A stretch of DNA of 64,000 bases, taken from assembly GCA_016271365.2 (NCBI GenBank), contig CM057451.1:365263501-365327500 (forward strand), written 5' to 3'. The position numbers and the translations under genes are program-made. Numbering within the stretch: the stretch's first letter is position 1; the number at the start of each line of letters is the position of its first letter. Under the pieces are notes generated by a model. It was given only the letters and a program-made list of their open reading frames with translations. It did not search any database and was not told the DNA's origin. The DNA comes from Neoceratodus forsteri. Lineage: Eukaryota; Chordata; Ceratodontiformes; Ceratodontidae. This document shows, piece after piece, positions 20,821 to 31,390 of this stretch.

Positions 20821-21625
20821 TTCTAGAACATTTATGTGAAGCTAAGGCTCATCCTGGCTCCATCAATCCTGAGTGTGGAGATCCTGGCAGTGAGCTCCCC
20901 ATCCCGGTAGGGACACATCAGTGGTGATGGAGATCTAAGATTCTAGAGGGGCAAGGAGATAACCTTCCAGAAGGTTGTCTTCCTGAGTCCACCAGGTGAG
21001 TGACCATTTCAGGGGTTCCGTCACCTTGATGTGAAAGGACTGTGGGTGTGTGGTCGGTGACTACTGAGTGCTGAGCATTCACTGAGTAGTCCTCATGTGA
21101 AGATGAGCCAGAGGCACAGTGAACACTGAGGATGCCATGAGACCCAGCATCCGCTGCATCGAGAGAGCTCGAACCAAGTCATTCTTTCTGATGAAGTGGG
21201 CCATCTGAAGGATGTCATTCCTTCTGTCCTCCAGAAGAAAGGCTTTTTCGCGGGAGGTATCAAGAAGGGCTCCAATGAAGAGGAGCCATTGGGAGGGCTG
21301 TAGCTGTGACTTTCCCAAATTTAGCAAGACGCCCATGGACATGAGGAATTTTGAAGCTCTAGCCATGGCTTCCTGAGTCTCCTGACTGGAGGGAGTTGCT
21401 AGAAGCTACTCGTCCAGATACGGGAACACCTGGATTCTGAGCTTCCTGAGATGCACTGCGAGAACTGCAAAGCACTTTGTAAAGACTCGAGGCGCTGAGG
21501 ATAGCACAAACGGCAGAACTCTGAACTGGTAGTGTTGATCCAATGCGACAAATCTGAGGTATTTGTGGTAGCTTGGGTGTACAAGAACATGCTGGTAGGC
21601 ATCCTGCATGTCCAGGAAGGCCAGC
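20821..21625 (-). pseudogene. DIRS-1 reverse transcriptase, C-terminal half
   Basis: From 21609 downward: MQDAYQHVLVHPSYHKYLRFVA (motif A with catalytic Asp in LDMQDAY), LPFVLSSAPRVFTKCFAVL (motif B) and FPYLDE followed directly by a TAG stop (about 21406-21411). The family normally has YLDD-W, so the second aspartate is Glu and the Trp codon is a stop. Then come ASKFLMSMGVLLNLGKSQLQPSQWLLFIGALLDT and EDRRNDILQMAHFI. SINE-640 copy b separates this from the first part of the RT. Confidence 0.83.
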
Positions 21626-21635
21626 CAATCATTTT

Positions 21636-22276
21636 TTTGTTTTATTTTGTTTTGTTTTGTTTTTTGCCCCCTTACTCACCACCTCAAGCTCCTATCTTCA
21701 GGGAGCCCTATGCTGTGCGCACTCCCATAGGTCCGCCCCAGTTACCTCCCTCTGGGTGCCAGTGAGTCTGCCCCCATCCTGCCTCGGTTTACCCCCTGGG
21801 TGGGGAGGAGAGAGACCCCCAGTAGTCTCCTCCAATCCTTAAGTGTGCATAGGGAGGCCACATCGACCCCCTCTATGGAGCCTGGTTATGGATTTCGCCA
21901 GACGGCTGGGTCCCGTCTTCAGGTGCCTGATGCGGGTTTTTTCCACATTTTCTGGTCCCAGCCCTCAGGACGATGGCACACTAGGGAAGCCTAGGGATGG
22001 GGCATGTCGTGACATGCCAGCACTCCAGCTCCCGGCCGATGTCCTCCCACCCTACTGCATCCTGTCTCACTGCACCTCCATCTGTGATCACCCAGGTGGT
22101 GTTAAAGCAGCGGAATCTGCAACCCACCCCTTCCTGGAGGAGGAGAGCAGCCTCTAGATGCTCAATCCTACCTCCCCCTGGCCGGCCCTCCAGCATCCCA
22201 AGTCCGTTCCTGAACCCAGGTCACTGGCGCCACGAGTGGTAGCCTTACCGCTGCAACGGTGGGCCGGCCTCCCAAA
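21636..22276 (-). mobile_element. SINE-640 copy b, flanked by CAATCATTTT duplications
   Basis: A 641-bp minus-strand SINE. The head at 22276 reads GGAGGCCGGCCCACCG, with the box-B-like GACCTGGGTTCAGGAACGGA near 22205-22224. The tail at 21636 is an A-rich CAAAA repeat (ACAAAACAAAACAAAAT). The perfect 10-bp duplication CAATCATTTT (21626-21635 and 22277-22286) defines both ends. It is inserted in the DIRS-1 RT. The A-rich tail suggests L1-type mobilisation; this is inference. Confidence 0.82.
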
Positions 22277-22286
22277 CAATCATTTT

Positions 22287-22540
22287 GATGAATCAGAGGT
22301 AAAAGTGTACTGAGTGATATCATCTTAAACTTTTCCTTGTAAAGGAACTTGTTTAACTTCCTCAGATGGAGAACTGGGTGAATGTCATCTGTTTTCTTTG
22401 GAACTAGGAAGTAATGGGAATAGAACCCTGTGTTCCGCTGATCCAGCAGGACTACTTCTACTGCCCTGTTGTTTAGAAGGCCTTGGATCTCAGAAGCAAA
22501 AAGATCTGACTGAGAGACAGACAGCTTGGGCTGTCATTTG
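22287..22540 (-). pseudogene. DIRS-1 reverse transcriptase, N-terminal part
   Basis: Read on the minus strand with frameshifts, this gives FYSHYFLVPKKTD, HLRKLNKFLYKEKFKM and FTSDSSK-like sequence, the fingers region that normally precedes motif A. It joins the LDMQDAYQH part at 21625 once the SINE is removed. Confidence 0.7.
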
Positions 22541-24681
22541 GGTGGGTGATCAGGAGGGGTTTCTGAAAGGTTTCGAGAGTACCCCTCGTGGATTATCCTG
22601 AGTACCCACTTGTCTGATGTGATTGACTTCCACTGGTCGAAAAACTGAGTCAGATGACCTCCTACTGCCGAGGAGGTGTCCCCGTCAGACAGCTGAGGTG
22701 GGACTTGGGCTGGAATCTCAAAGGGTGGCACTAGGCACTTTTGGGCCCTGTGCCTTCTGCTGCATTTTCTTTTGTGGTTGAGGGGCTTGGTTTCTGTTGA
22801 AGCCCCCTCTGCCTTTACCACAAAAGGACTGATGGTATGAAACTGACGCCAATTACTGCCCCTTTGAGGGACTACGGATGGTGGTCTAGCCATTTTGATA
22901 GCTGTTCTAGTTTTCTGTGTGGCCTCTCGTGCCTGCTCGACCTGAGGACCAAACAGGTACGTACCATCAAAACGCAAAGCCATAACTCTCTGCTGGGCAT
23001 CATTTGTGAATCCCAACGTGTGCAACCAAGAGTGGCGTTGGAGTTATATACCGACCGCTGCTGTTCTGGAGGCAGTGTCGAAGGCATCCATGGCAGCTTT
23101 AAGCTGCTGGTTATTGGATTCAATGCCTCATAGTAATGGCTTGAAGAAGCTCTGTGTTGACTTTTGAATCTGGGAGAGCTTCTACCGTGGCCTTGAGTGA
23201 ATGCCAGAGTGTATACTCATACTGAGAGAAACAACCCTGGTAACTAGCAGTGCGCACGCCCAGGGTGGAAGCAGCAAAGACTCGCTTTCCCAAAGTGTCG
23301 ATTTAGCGAGATTCCTTATTTATCGGATGCACCATAGATTCTTGAAGAAGAACGGCCTCGTCATTCTCTGCCAGGACAACTATGGAATCAGCAAAGGCTT
23401 GCGAGGCCAGAATGGGCCGATCCTTGGGAGGGGCATATTTCCTATCTATGGACTTAGCCACAGAGGGAATAAGCACTGGATTATCCCACACCATTTGTGA
23501 GAGAGTCTCAAAAGAGGGTTGCACAGAGGCAGTCAATTCCACAGGAATGTCCAGAACATGCAGATACTACAGATGCAGCAATTTCCCAGGATCGATCTCC
23601 AAGTCTGGAGAGAGAGTGGTATTCACATTTCTAAGCAGAGTCTTAAAGGAAAGGTCCCTGACCAGAGGCTCTGCTGTAAGAGAAGGTTTATTCACCACCC
23701 CTAGACAGGAGTCATCGTCAAAGTCGTCCTCTAATTGAAGATCAAGATCAGGCTTAATAACATCTCCTACTAGTCCTGAAGGGACAATATAGATAGGAAA
23801 GGGAGGAAAAAGAGGAGAAGGAGGAGCAGCGCCAGTTGGAGTCGAAAACCCAGGTGTCACATGTTGCACCATAGGTGCTGCTGGTGCCGTAACACAAGGT
23901 GGCACCAAGAACACATGCGGCTCTGGAACAGGACTCGGCGCTGGGCACAGCATTGGAGGAGCCAGTGCTGGAGCTGGCAGTGCCAAACCAGAAGTTCCCA
24001 ACCCTCGACTCACTGAGGAAAGTCTAAGAAATTCAGCAGGAGATAAAGATACCCAGTGTAGACCCCTGCACCACAGCCCTATGAGGGGGAAAGAACACCA
24101 GAGTGCGGCATCGATGGCACCGAAGAAGGCGTCATGCAACCAGGAAGCCCCAACCACCCTGCCTGCAGGTCAGAAACTGAAAGATCTGAAGGCCCCAGCG
24201 ATGGACTCACCAGCTCAGGCAAACTGGACAACCGCCACACCCATTGCTCCATAAGAGCAACCCAATAGTGAAACTGCTCACCAGAGGATCCTCCAGGGGA
24301 TGGGGAGGGACTCCGGAGTCAAGGATGCAGGTCACCAGAAACAGAAGCCAGAGGAGACCCCAGAGGAGACAGAGTCAGACCCCTTCCACCAGTAACCGAT
24401 GATCAACGTGCAGACATACCAGAGGACGACATTGAGTGGTACTGTTTCTTTTTCGACCAGGAGGCCAAAGAAGAACTCAAGGCCAAGCAGTGCCGAGTCC
24501 TCGACGAGGATCAAGGATGGGTCAGCTTCTCTTTGTGCTTTCAGGAAGACCGCCCATCCCCCTGAGCACCGGACTGCCTGTAGTCAGACCGCACCTCCGA
24601 AGAGGGTGGTGGACCAGATCCAGCCCTGCTGACCACACAGCTTTCATGCAAAGTTTCCCTACCATCACCTGCCCCACTCAT
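22541..24681 (-). pseudogene. DIRS-1 gag-like region
   Basis: Large upstream frame of the DIRS element. A possible start ATG lies at 24681 (MSGAGDGRETL). The remaining long pieces are 24157-23567 (proline/alanine-rich, ending in EIDPGKLLHL), 23542-23303 (SFETLSQMVWDNPVLIPSVAKSIDRKYAPPKD, then ASQAFADSIVVLAENDEAVLLQESM) and 23025-22534 (LFGPQVEQAREATQK and a C-terminal GGHLTQFFDQWKSITSDKWVLRII). The block from PQVEQ to WVLRII is what I recognise from DIRS gag/RT junctions. Several indels. It would form the capsid-like particle. Confidence 0.7.
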
Positions 24682-24867
24682 GGTCGACTCCGTCAAAGAC
24701 GGGCTGAAGGCTTCTCTGAGAAAAATTTACTTATTTACTTATTTTTAACTGAAAACAAAAATAATAAAAACTAATCAATACTGAAACTCTATAGCTGCTG
24801 TTGTATAGATGTGACGTTTTGACTCCCAGCAGGCAAGCGATGTAGTCATTGAAGCGCACTCGACAGT

Positions 24868-25070
24868 GGGAAAAAAGGAACTGAGGCAATTGGAGGGTCA
24901 ACGCCAAGGTAGCCTACACGGCACAAGCCAAGCTCACGGCGCCACTTTCTCGCGGCCCTACCTAGGAGCTGGCCCTCCTGAAGATTTTTGGCTCCCGCTG
25001 GGTCCTAGCACCTCCAGGTAGTCCCATTAGTATGAATGAGTGGTGGGGACTTTATGTCCAGGAAGATCCT
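24868..25070. repeat. DIRS-1 right inverted terminal repeat
   Basis: The reverse complement of 18594-18785. The outermost bases (GGGGACTTTATGTCCAGGAAG, about 25046-25066) are repeated in inverted form in the internal complementary region. A foldback element begins within 10 bp of its edge. Confidence 0.78.
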
Positions 25071-25076
25071 GTACCT

Positions 25077-25525
25077 GCAAAAGGTGGAGCATCAAACAAC
25101 CAAAGAATTAAATGTCATCATAAAATTAAACAAAATATCAAAACAAGCTTATTAACTAACATAAGAAAAAATTTCTGTAATGTTGCACATCTAAAACAAC
25201 AATGTTACCACCCTTGTCTGCAGGTTTGATAATAATGTTTTTTGTGGTGACCAGGTTTGAGAATGCCTTTCTTTTTGCTTTCATTCTGGCTTCTTTATGT
25301 CTTTGCATAGTGCTTGCTAGCTGCTTTGGTTATTTCACATTGTGTCTGTAAATAAATTATATTGTTTAGTTCATTACTTTAAAACATATCAAGAAGTTTG
25401 AGAGACTGGTAACTAGTCTATTGTTTTCTTATATTAGTTAATAAGCTTGTTTTGATATTTTGATATTTTAATTTTATGATGACATTTAATTATTTGGTTG
25501 TTTGATGCTCAACCTTTTGCTCATG
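25077..25525. mobile_element. Foldback (MITE-like) element next to the DIRS-1 end
   Basis: Inverted arms of about 85 bp: GGAGCATCAAACAACCAAAG, AATTAAATGTCATCATAAAA and AAGCTTATTAACTAA at 25085-25160, mirrored at 25430-25522. The terminal GCAAAAGGT is mirrored by ACCTTTTGC. The loop of about 270 bp has no coding frame. It is probably a non-autonomous DNA transposon. Confidence 0.7.
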
Positions 25526-25815
25526 AATATTAATGTATTGCACATTTAAAAATGGAGCACTTTCCCAATAGCCACACCCCCTGAGTAAGACTCATTCTAA
25601 GAGTCAACACGCTGGAGTAATGAATGTTAGCTTCACAGGACAACTGCCTAGGATCCTATGCTTTATTTTGTATCTGCACCAATAAATTGCATTTGCTTGC
25701 TTGCACCAGGATCCTGTGTGCCACCATCTGCTTTTTGGACTTAGCTGTTTGGGGCAGGCCACTTCTTTTCAAGTGAGCACCAACCCTGCTTTGTTCATTG
25801 CTCGCGTGCACACCT
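25526..25815. other. Unassigned segment with a polyadenylation-like motif
   Basis: About 290 bp. CACCAATAAATTGCATTTGC (25677-25696) resembles the poly(A) region of an LTR or an mRNA 3' end, but I see no LTR ends, primer-binding site or target duplication. Left unclassified. Confidence 0.35.
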
Positions 25816-26085
25816 GTTTTGGAGCTCATATATAGATGTAGTAGTACTTCCTTTTTACTGCTGTCAATACTCCTTCCGATACACTCCAGTATCTTATTAG
25901 CCTTGCCATAGGTCTTGTTACACTGGCTTGATTGTTTGAGGGAGTCACTAATGATGACTCCCAGGTCCCTTTCTTTTGCCATACTGCTCGCCTTTGTCAC
26001 ACCTGTGCTCTCATCCAGTACTCTGTCCTGTTTTGTCTTTGTCACTAGGTGCATAACCTTGCATTTTTTGCATTCAATTTCAACT
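25816..26085 (-). pseudogene. CR1-H segment 4 (RT C-terminal part)
   Basis: The last recognisable part of the oldest CR1 in this block. It reads KLKLNAKNARLCT-like, VTKTKQDRVLDES, AKERDLGVIISDSLKQSSQCNK, KANKILECIGRSIDSSKKEVLLHLY. It continues the 27606-27997 segment across the foldback repeat. The family tail is missing. Confidence 0.75.
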
Positions 26086-27605
26086 TAATCATTAGTATCC
26101 AGTACACTCACTCCCTCCCAAGCTGGTCTAAACAGCTTGCAATTTAAATTTTTTTTAATGATTATACTTTCTTACTCACATCTTGTCAGCTCCATCATTT
26201 TTAGAATGGGTTTCCTTGTCTTCAGATGCCAGCTGGTATATGAAATAAGCCCATCCACCTGAAACCCTTGGATGGGAAACTACTCTGACATTTTAAATAT
26301 AACTCACTCATCTGAGCTGGAGTCCTCACTGCTTCTCTCTATGTGGGACTCCTCTCAAGATTCCTCATGTTCACGTATGTAAAGAGAACAGATACCTTAA
26401 AGCTTATGGCTGGTGTGTGGTGATCTTGCTAATAGAGAGGGCCACACCTCTCCCAATAAATAATCACATCAGAAGGATAGCAAGCTCTACCTCTGCTCAT
26501 TCACCAGATTTAATTACATTTCATATACATTCCTGATTTTTTTAGGGATGTGCGACTGGTTTGTGGCCCATATGAAAACAATCATTAGTATGCAGTACAC
26601 TCCCACCTTCCACCCCACACCCCCAGCTGCTCTAAAGAGCCTGCAATTTTTAATTTTTTTTAATTTATACTTTATTACATCTTGTCACACCATTATTTTC
26701 AAAATGAGTTTCTTAGTCTTCAGATGCCAGCTGATATCTGAAATAAACCCATCCACCAACGGCAAGGTGAAACCCTTGGATGGGAAACTGCTCTAACATT
26801 TTAAATATAACTCGCTCATCTTTGCTGACTGATTCTCTTTATGTGAGACTCCCCTCGAGCTTCCCCGTGTTCACTTCTGTAATGAGGGACGATACCTTGC
26901 AGCTTATGGCTGGTGTGTGTGGAGATTGCTAATAGAGAGGGCCACAACTTTCCTAATTAATAATCACATCAGGATAGCAAGCTCTACTTCTGCTCATTCA
27001 CCAGATTTAATCATATTTCTTATAAATTCCTGCATTTTTTTAGAGGTGTGCTACTGGTTTGTGGCCCATTAAACAATCATTAGTATCCAGTACACTCCCC
27101 CACCCCACCCCAGCTATCCTTCTGATGTGATTATTAATTGGGAGAGGTGTGGCCCTCTCTATTAGAAAGCTGCCCACACGCCAACCATAAGCTGAAAGAT
27201 ATCTGCTCTCTCTACAGAAGTGAACATGGGGAAGCTTGGGAGGAGTCTCCCACAAACAGAAGCCACCAGTACTCCAGCTCCAATGAGTATGTTATATTTA
27301 AAATGTTAGAGCAGTTTCTCATCCAAGGGTTTCACCTTGCCATTGCTGAATGGGCTTCTTTCAAATACCAGCTGGTATCTGAAAACTAAGAAATCCATTT
27401 TGAAAATGATGGATGACAAGATGTGAGTAAGGAAGTATAAACTTTAAAAAATTAAAAAGTAGAGCAGCTGGGGGAGTGTACTGGCTACAATTGATTGTTT
27501 TGATATAGGCCACAAAGCAGTAGCACACTCCTAAAAATGAAGGAATTTATAGGAAATGGAATTAAGTCTAGCAAATGGGAGGGCATAGAGCTTGCTATCC
27601 TTCTG
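26086..27605. repeat. Tandem plus inverted repeat block, unit about 490 bp
   Basis: Two head-to-tail copies (26086-26580 and 26581-27073), each starting ATCATTAGTATxCAGTACACTC and containing CAGATGCCAGCTG, AACCCTTGGATGGGAAACT, TAATAGAGAGGGCCACA and GTTTGTGGCCCAT. A 45-bp start of a third copy follows (27074-27118), then one copy in inverted orientation (27119-27605). Imperfect flanking matches TTCAATTTCAACT and CTGAATTTCAGCT suggest a target duplication in CR1-H. No coding region. Confidence 0.8.
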
Positions 27606-27997
27606 AACTGAATTTCAGCTGCCAAAACTTAAACCACCTCTCTAGCCTTTGTAGCTCCCTTTGCATCTCCCGAATTCCTTCGTCGCTATCTACACTACCA
27701 CAGAGCTCTGTGTCATCTGCAAAGAGACACAACCTACCCTGGATGCCCTCTCCAATGTTGCTGACAAACATATTGTAGTGGACAGGACACAGGACACATC
27801 CCTGTGCACCCCAGTCATGGCCTCCCTCTTTTCCAGTTTGATCCCATTTACCACCACACTCTGCTGTCTCTCCTTCAGTTGTTTTTCTACCCATCTAACT
27901 ATGTCTCTAGCTGTGCCCAGGTCCTCCAGCTTCTTCTGCAATCTTCTGTGTGGCACCAAGTCGAAAGCCTTGCCGAAACTGAAGTAAAGTAAATCCG
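27606..27997 (-). pseudogene. CR1-H segment 3 (RT catalytic part)
   Basis: Minus-strand CR1 RT: LLYFSFGKAFDLVPHRRLQKKLEDLG (motif A, with catalytic Asp), KERQQSVVVNG, then, in a shifted frame, GRLCLFADDTELCGSVDSDEGIREMQRELQRLERWFKFWQLKF (FADD box intact). It joins 42513-42800 upstream (GHDV then DLLYFSFGKAFD) and 25816-26085 downstream. It is separated from them by CR1-F and by the foldback block. Confidence 0.85.
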
Positions 27998-28370
27998 TAT
28001 GACACTAAGCTTGGCAGTAAGGTGGACAGCGTAGAGGCAGTTAGGGACATTCAAAAGGACTTGCAGATGCTCAATAGATGGTCCAGCATCTGGCAGCTGA
28101 AATTCAACATGAAGAAGTGCAAGGTGATGCATCTGGGTAAGGGTAACACGATGACAGAATACTGGCTTAATGAAGTCCAGCTCTGTACCTCACACAAAGA
28201 AAGGGACCTAGGAGTCATCATCTCAGATTCCCATAAGCAATCCAGCCAATGCAACAGAGTTTATAGCAAAGCCAACAAAATGCTGGGATGTATAGGTAGA
28301 GGATTTGACAGTAGGAACAGGGAGGTGATCCTCCCACTCTACAGGACCCTGGTGAAACCCCACCTGGGAT
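27998..28370 (+). pseudogene. CR1-F segment 1 (RT thumb)
   Basis: Plus-strand CR1, 5'-truncated: DTKLGSKVDSVEAVRDIQKDL, SSIWQLKFNMKKCKVMHLGKG, HKERDLGVIISDSHKQSSQCNR, KANKMLGCIGRGFDSRNREVILPLYRTLVKPHLG. The frame is open from 28022 to the insertion at 28371. It inserted head to head into CR1-H. It differs from CR1-H in this region, so the pair is two insertions and not one inverted element. Confidence 0.85.
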
Positions 28371-28970
28371 GGCACGGTGTCAGTGTATTGCATACAAAAA
28401 CAGCGCAGCAACATACCGTGCTGTCAGTACAGTGACACCAACTATAGCGTGTGGTAAAACATGGAGCAGTAATAATGCTGACAAACCACAGAGGAAATAT
28501 TGCTTTTTGCCGGGGGCTCTGCCACCCACACCCCCTGTTATGGGGGGCTGTGCCCCTGAACACCCCCAAATTAAAATAACCACCTCCGGGGGAGGGGAGC
28601 CAGCTCTGGGATGGGAAGAATCTCGGTGGGGAGAAAATTGCCAACCGCACAACACTTAACACAAAATAAAAAGAAAACACACAGGTAATCTGGGACCAGG
28701 AACAGAACCCCAGTCCACAGATGCTCCACTGCCCTTCACTGCCAGTGGCTCTACCCCCTGAGCCACAGCAACTGCTTGGAGGACAGCCACCTAGCAGAGG
28801 TCTTATCCTCTGCAACACTGCCTCCCAACCAACAGCTACAGGGATAGCGCTACCGCTCCTTCACCATTTCTTTCATGTGCTATTGTGTCCCATGTAGCTG
28901 TTGTACCGCATGCTGTTTATGCCATGCAGTTTTCCCTGCAGCATTATTCACATGACATATTGACCTAATA
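28371..28970 (-). mobile_element. Unclassified ~600-bp interspersed element with a tRNA-like block
   Basis: It interrupts CR1-F between PHLG and EYCVQFW. ACCTGGGA (28364-28371) and CCTGTGGA (28971-28978) may be the target duplication. On the minus strand a tRNA-like block lies near 28690-28775: box A TGGCTCAGGGGGTAGAGC and box B GGGTTCTGTTCC. The rest has a G/C-rich segment (about 28510-28620) and an A-rich one (28655-28680). A minus-strand open frame of about 90 codons is glycine-rich and looks accidental. Possibly a SINE; not identified. Confidence 0.5.
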
Positions 28971-29172
28971 CCTGTGGAATACTGTGTCCAGTTTTGGAGT
29001 CCTCACCTAAAGGACAGGGATAGGCTAGAGACCATACAGAGAAGGGCGACCAAGATGATACATGGGCTCCACGCGCTTTCATATGGGGATCGCTTGAAGG
29101 CACTAGAAATGTACTCGCTGGAAACTAGGAGGGAGAGGGGAGATATGATTGAAATGTTCAAATTCATGAGGG
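28971..29172 (+). pseudogene. CR1-F segment 2 (C-terminal part)
   Basis: EYCVQFWSPHLKDRDRLETIQRRATKMIHG, ALEMYSLETRRERGDMIEMFKFMRG: the CR1 ORF2 C-terminal region, in frame. It is interrupted by L1-B after FMR. Its last 14 bp (29159-29172, CAAATTCATGAGGG) are the left target duplication of L1-B. Confidence 0.88.
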
Positions 29173-29283
29173 GCGACTTCCAGTGACGTCACCCCCCCCC
29201 CTTAACGGCTGCATCTCTATAGTGTCACTCGAGATAACTACCTCCATCTTACAGTCGATAATCTCAATAAAAACTATCGGAAA

Positions 29284-30317
29284 TGGCAACCAAAGATAAA
29301 GGAGTAAAAAATCTACCAAGTCTAGAAATAAGCCAGAACACCGGCAGAGAGATAGAGAAAGATTCGGCAATGCTAACCTGCTGAGTAGGAGCTCCTCACC
29401 TGCAGACCCTGAAAACACCGAGAAGGATACCAGCCAAGAAACTGAGATTCTCTCTAGATCTCGTTTTGAAATCCTTTTAGGTGAAATAAAAGCTTTTCGC
29501 TCAGAAACTAAGCAGGAATTTGCAACTCGCCAAAAGTGACTTACGGATGTGGCACAAAGAACAGAGACAGCAGAGCAACAAATATCTGACATCGAGGATG
29601 GATCACAAAGCCTTCGTGAGGCAGTAGACCTGATGTTAGCTCAGCAAGAAGCTTTTAAAGAAAAGTTAGTGGACCTAGAAGCCAGATCCAGGAACGATAA
29701 TATGCGCATCTATGGTCTTCCTGAGGGTGCTGAATCTGGAAAAATGGACAATTTCTTGATGGCTCTCCTTCTGGAGCTTCTGCATCTCCCCGCAGACTTT
29801 AACTTTAAGATAGAGCGAGTGCACCAGGCACTATCACCCAAGCCCACCAACCCACGAGCGTGCCCCCGCTCTCTTGTTTTAAAATTCTCTAGCTTCAAGA
29901 CAAAGAGAGGATTTTGAGAATGGCATGGACACAGAAAATTGTAAAATATAGATTAATGTGGCTGTTTTTTGATAACGATTGCCCTGTTGATATAGCCAGA
30001 CAACGTGCCCTGTACTCACCAACTTTGAGGGTGCTTCATGAGCATGGAAGTAAGTTCCAGACTCCTGTAACTCCCCCCTAGAGATACAAAAGGAACTTAA
30101 AAATAGAGGCTGGTGCTCCAAATCAGACAGTCCGTTGGAACCCCGGGTCTGCCCAGCTCATCTGCAGTGGCATACTTCCAGAAACATGGCTCGGCACCTA
30201 ACAGCTCAGGCCTCTGCTCCAAAAACTCTGGGGAACATTAAAACACTCTTAGAACAACTCAACACTCATCTTCCCACAGAAGAAGACCTACAACCACTAG
30301 AGGAAGAACTGGTTTGA
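29284..30317 (+). pseudogene. L1-B ORF1 (broken)
   Basis: The ATG at 29284 starts MATKDKGVKNLPSLEIS, but a stop (LTC then TGA) follows within 35 codons. After a frame change come SRSRFEILLGEIKAFRSETKQEF, then at 29549-29917 the coiled coil (AEQQISDIEDGSQSLREAVDL), LVDLEARSRNDNMRIYGLPEG, the RRM-like domain with FKIERVHQAL and RSLVLKFSSF. Another frameshift near 29915 leads to a C-terminal piece ending in TEEDLQPLEEELV. It is the RNA chaperone of the L1 particle, clearly dead. The nearest relative in the window is L1-C ORF1. Confidence 0.85.
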
Positions 30318-31390
30318 GTTGGGAAACTGTGAGTGAGATCTATTTACCCTTACTACAATGGCCCGCATACTTTGTACTAACTTCAGGAGCGGCTTACAGA
30401 GACTCTTTACTTTTAGTTCTCGACCAAGCCGCCCTCACAAGACCTGGCTGAAGCAGGTGATCCCAACTTTCCGAAATAAAACCAGAGTATCAATGCTGAA
30501 CTTTAAACAGTAGTCTGACCTATACTGGGCTAGCGGTTTCCCTGCTGATCTGCCATATTGCTTATTGACTTAGACTGCCGATATTGAAGATAGCTCTGGC
30601 ACACATTCTTACACAAAACCCGCTAATAATCACTGTTTTACCATTTCTGCACAGCCAAGATAGATTGTAGTAAGCAGACTTACTTACTTGATTACTGACA
30701 AAAGGCTCCTGCTGGATATTAAGTTGTCCTTACTCCCTCCCCCTCCCAACAGAACCTTGTATGTACCATAAGGTATTTCTATCCAGTTTTATCTTGTTTT
30801 TCTCCTTGGGGGGGCTAGGGGAATCCTTCAACTAACTGATAAATCTGGACTACCTTCAACCTTTTTTTTTTTTTTTCTTCATCTTATCCCATGTGACAAC
30901 AGTTCCTGAAGTAGAATTGACTCTCCATTGAGGTGGATGACAACATCCAGGGACCCCAATAACGATCCCTTGGAGCCCAACATTGGGGCTCAGGAGGACC
31001 TGGTGCACTGTGCGACCACTCTCCCTCCCACACAGGGGTCGAATGTCTTGTACTCTCCCTCCCCTCATGCTAACAGGGGGTTTGACTACATAACCCCCCC
31101 CCCTTGGAAGCCACATTGTATATAGTTGTGGTTTAGTTAATTGGATGTTACTGGTTCTTATGTTGGTTCATTTTAGAGAAGCTGCAGCAGGAAACTACCT
31201 TACAGGGAAAGATAGTTGAATATGTTCCAGATAACATTACTGCTGACTGTCAAGTTCAATGTAAAATATTGAGGTATGTGGGCTTTTTAGGAGCAGGACA
31301 GCTCTGGGACTTATTTCCTTTAAACAATGGCATAAAAAGAAGTTTGTCTATCCCCTTACTAAATAATGGTTGGCACAACTAGCAGCACAT
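30318..31390. other. L1-B inter-ORF spacer
   Basis: About 1.07 kb without a sustained frame, T-rich and C-rich in places. Unlike L1-A it shows no counterpart of ORF-X. It ends where the SINE inserted at the start of ORF2. Confidence 0.7.

Larger units (their letters stand above)
18557..25070 (-). mobile_element. DIRS-1: DIRS-type tyrosine-recombinase retroelement
   Basis: A 6.5-kb minus-strand element in DIRS order: gag (right), RT, RNase H, tyrosine recombinase (left), bounded by inverted repeats of about 185 bp (18594-18785 and 24868-25060) and with an internal complementary region near 18980-19070. DIRS elements integrate through a circular intermediate using the recombinase and leave no target duplication. 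It is interrupted by SINE-640 copy b (21636-22276) and carries several stops and frameshifts. Confidence 0.9.

Noticed and set aside
25640..25760. Retroviral LTR end (AATAAA followed by a U5-like stretch)
   Set aside because: No TG...CA ends, primer-binding site, second LTR or target duplication could be seen.
27595..28435. Head-to-head CR1 pieces that look like a 5'-inverted (twin-primed) single insertion
   Set aside because: The two pieces both contain the FADD-to-WQLKF region and differ clearly in sequence, and the minus-strand piece continues at 42513-42800. They are two elements.
28380..28655. Glycine/proline-rich 91-codon frame
   Set aside because: Composition follows a GC-rich repeat; no conserved motif; lies in a non-coding insertion.
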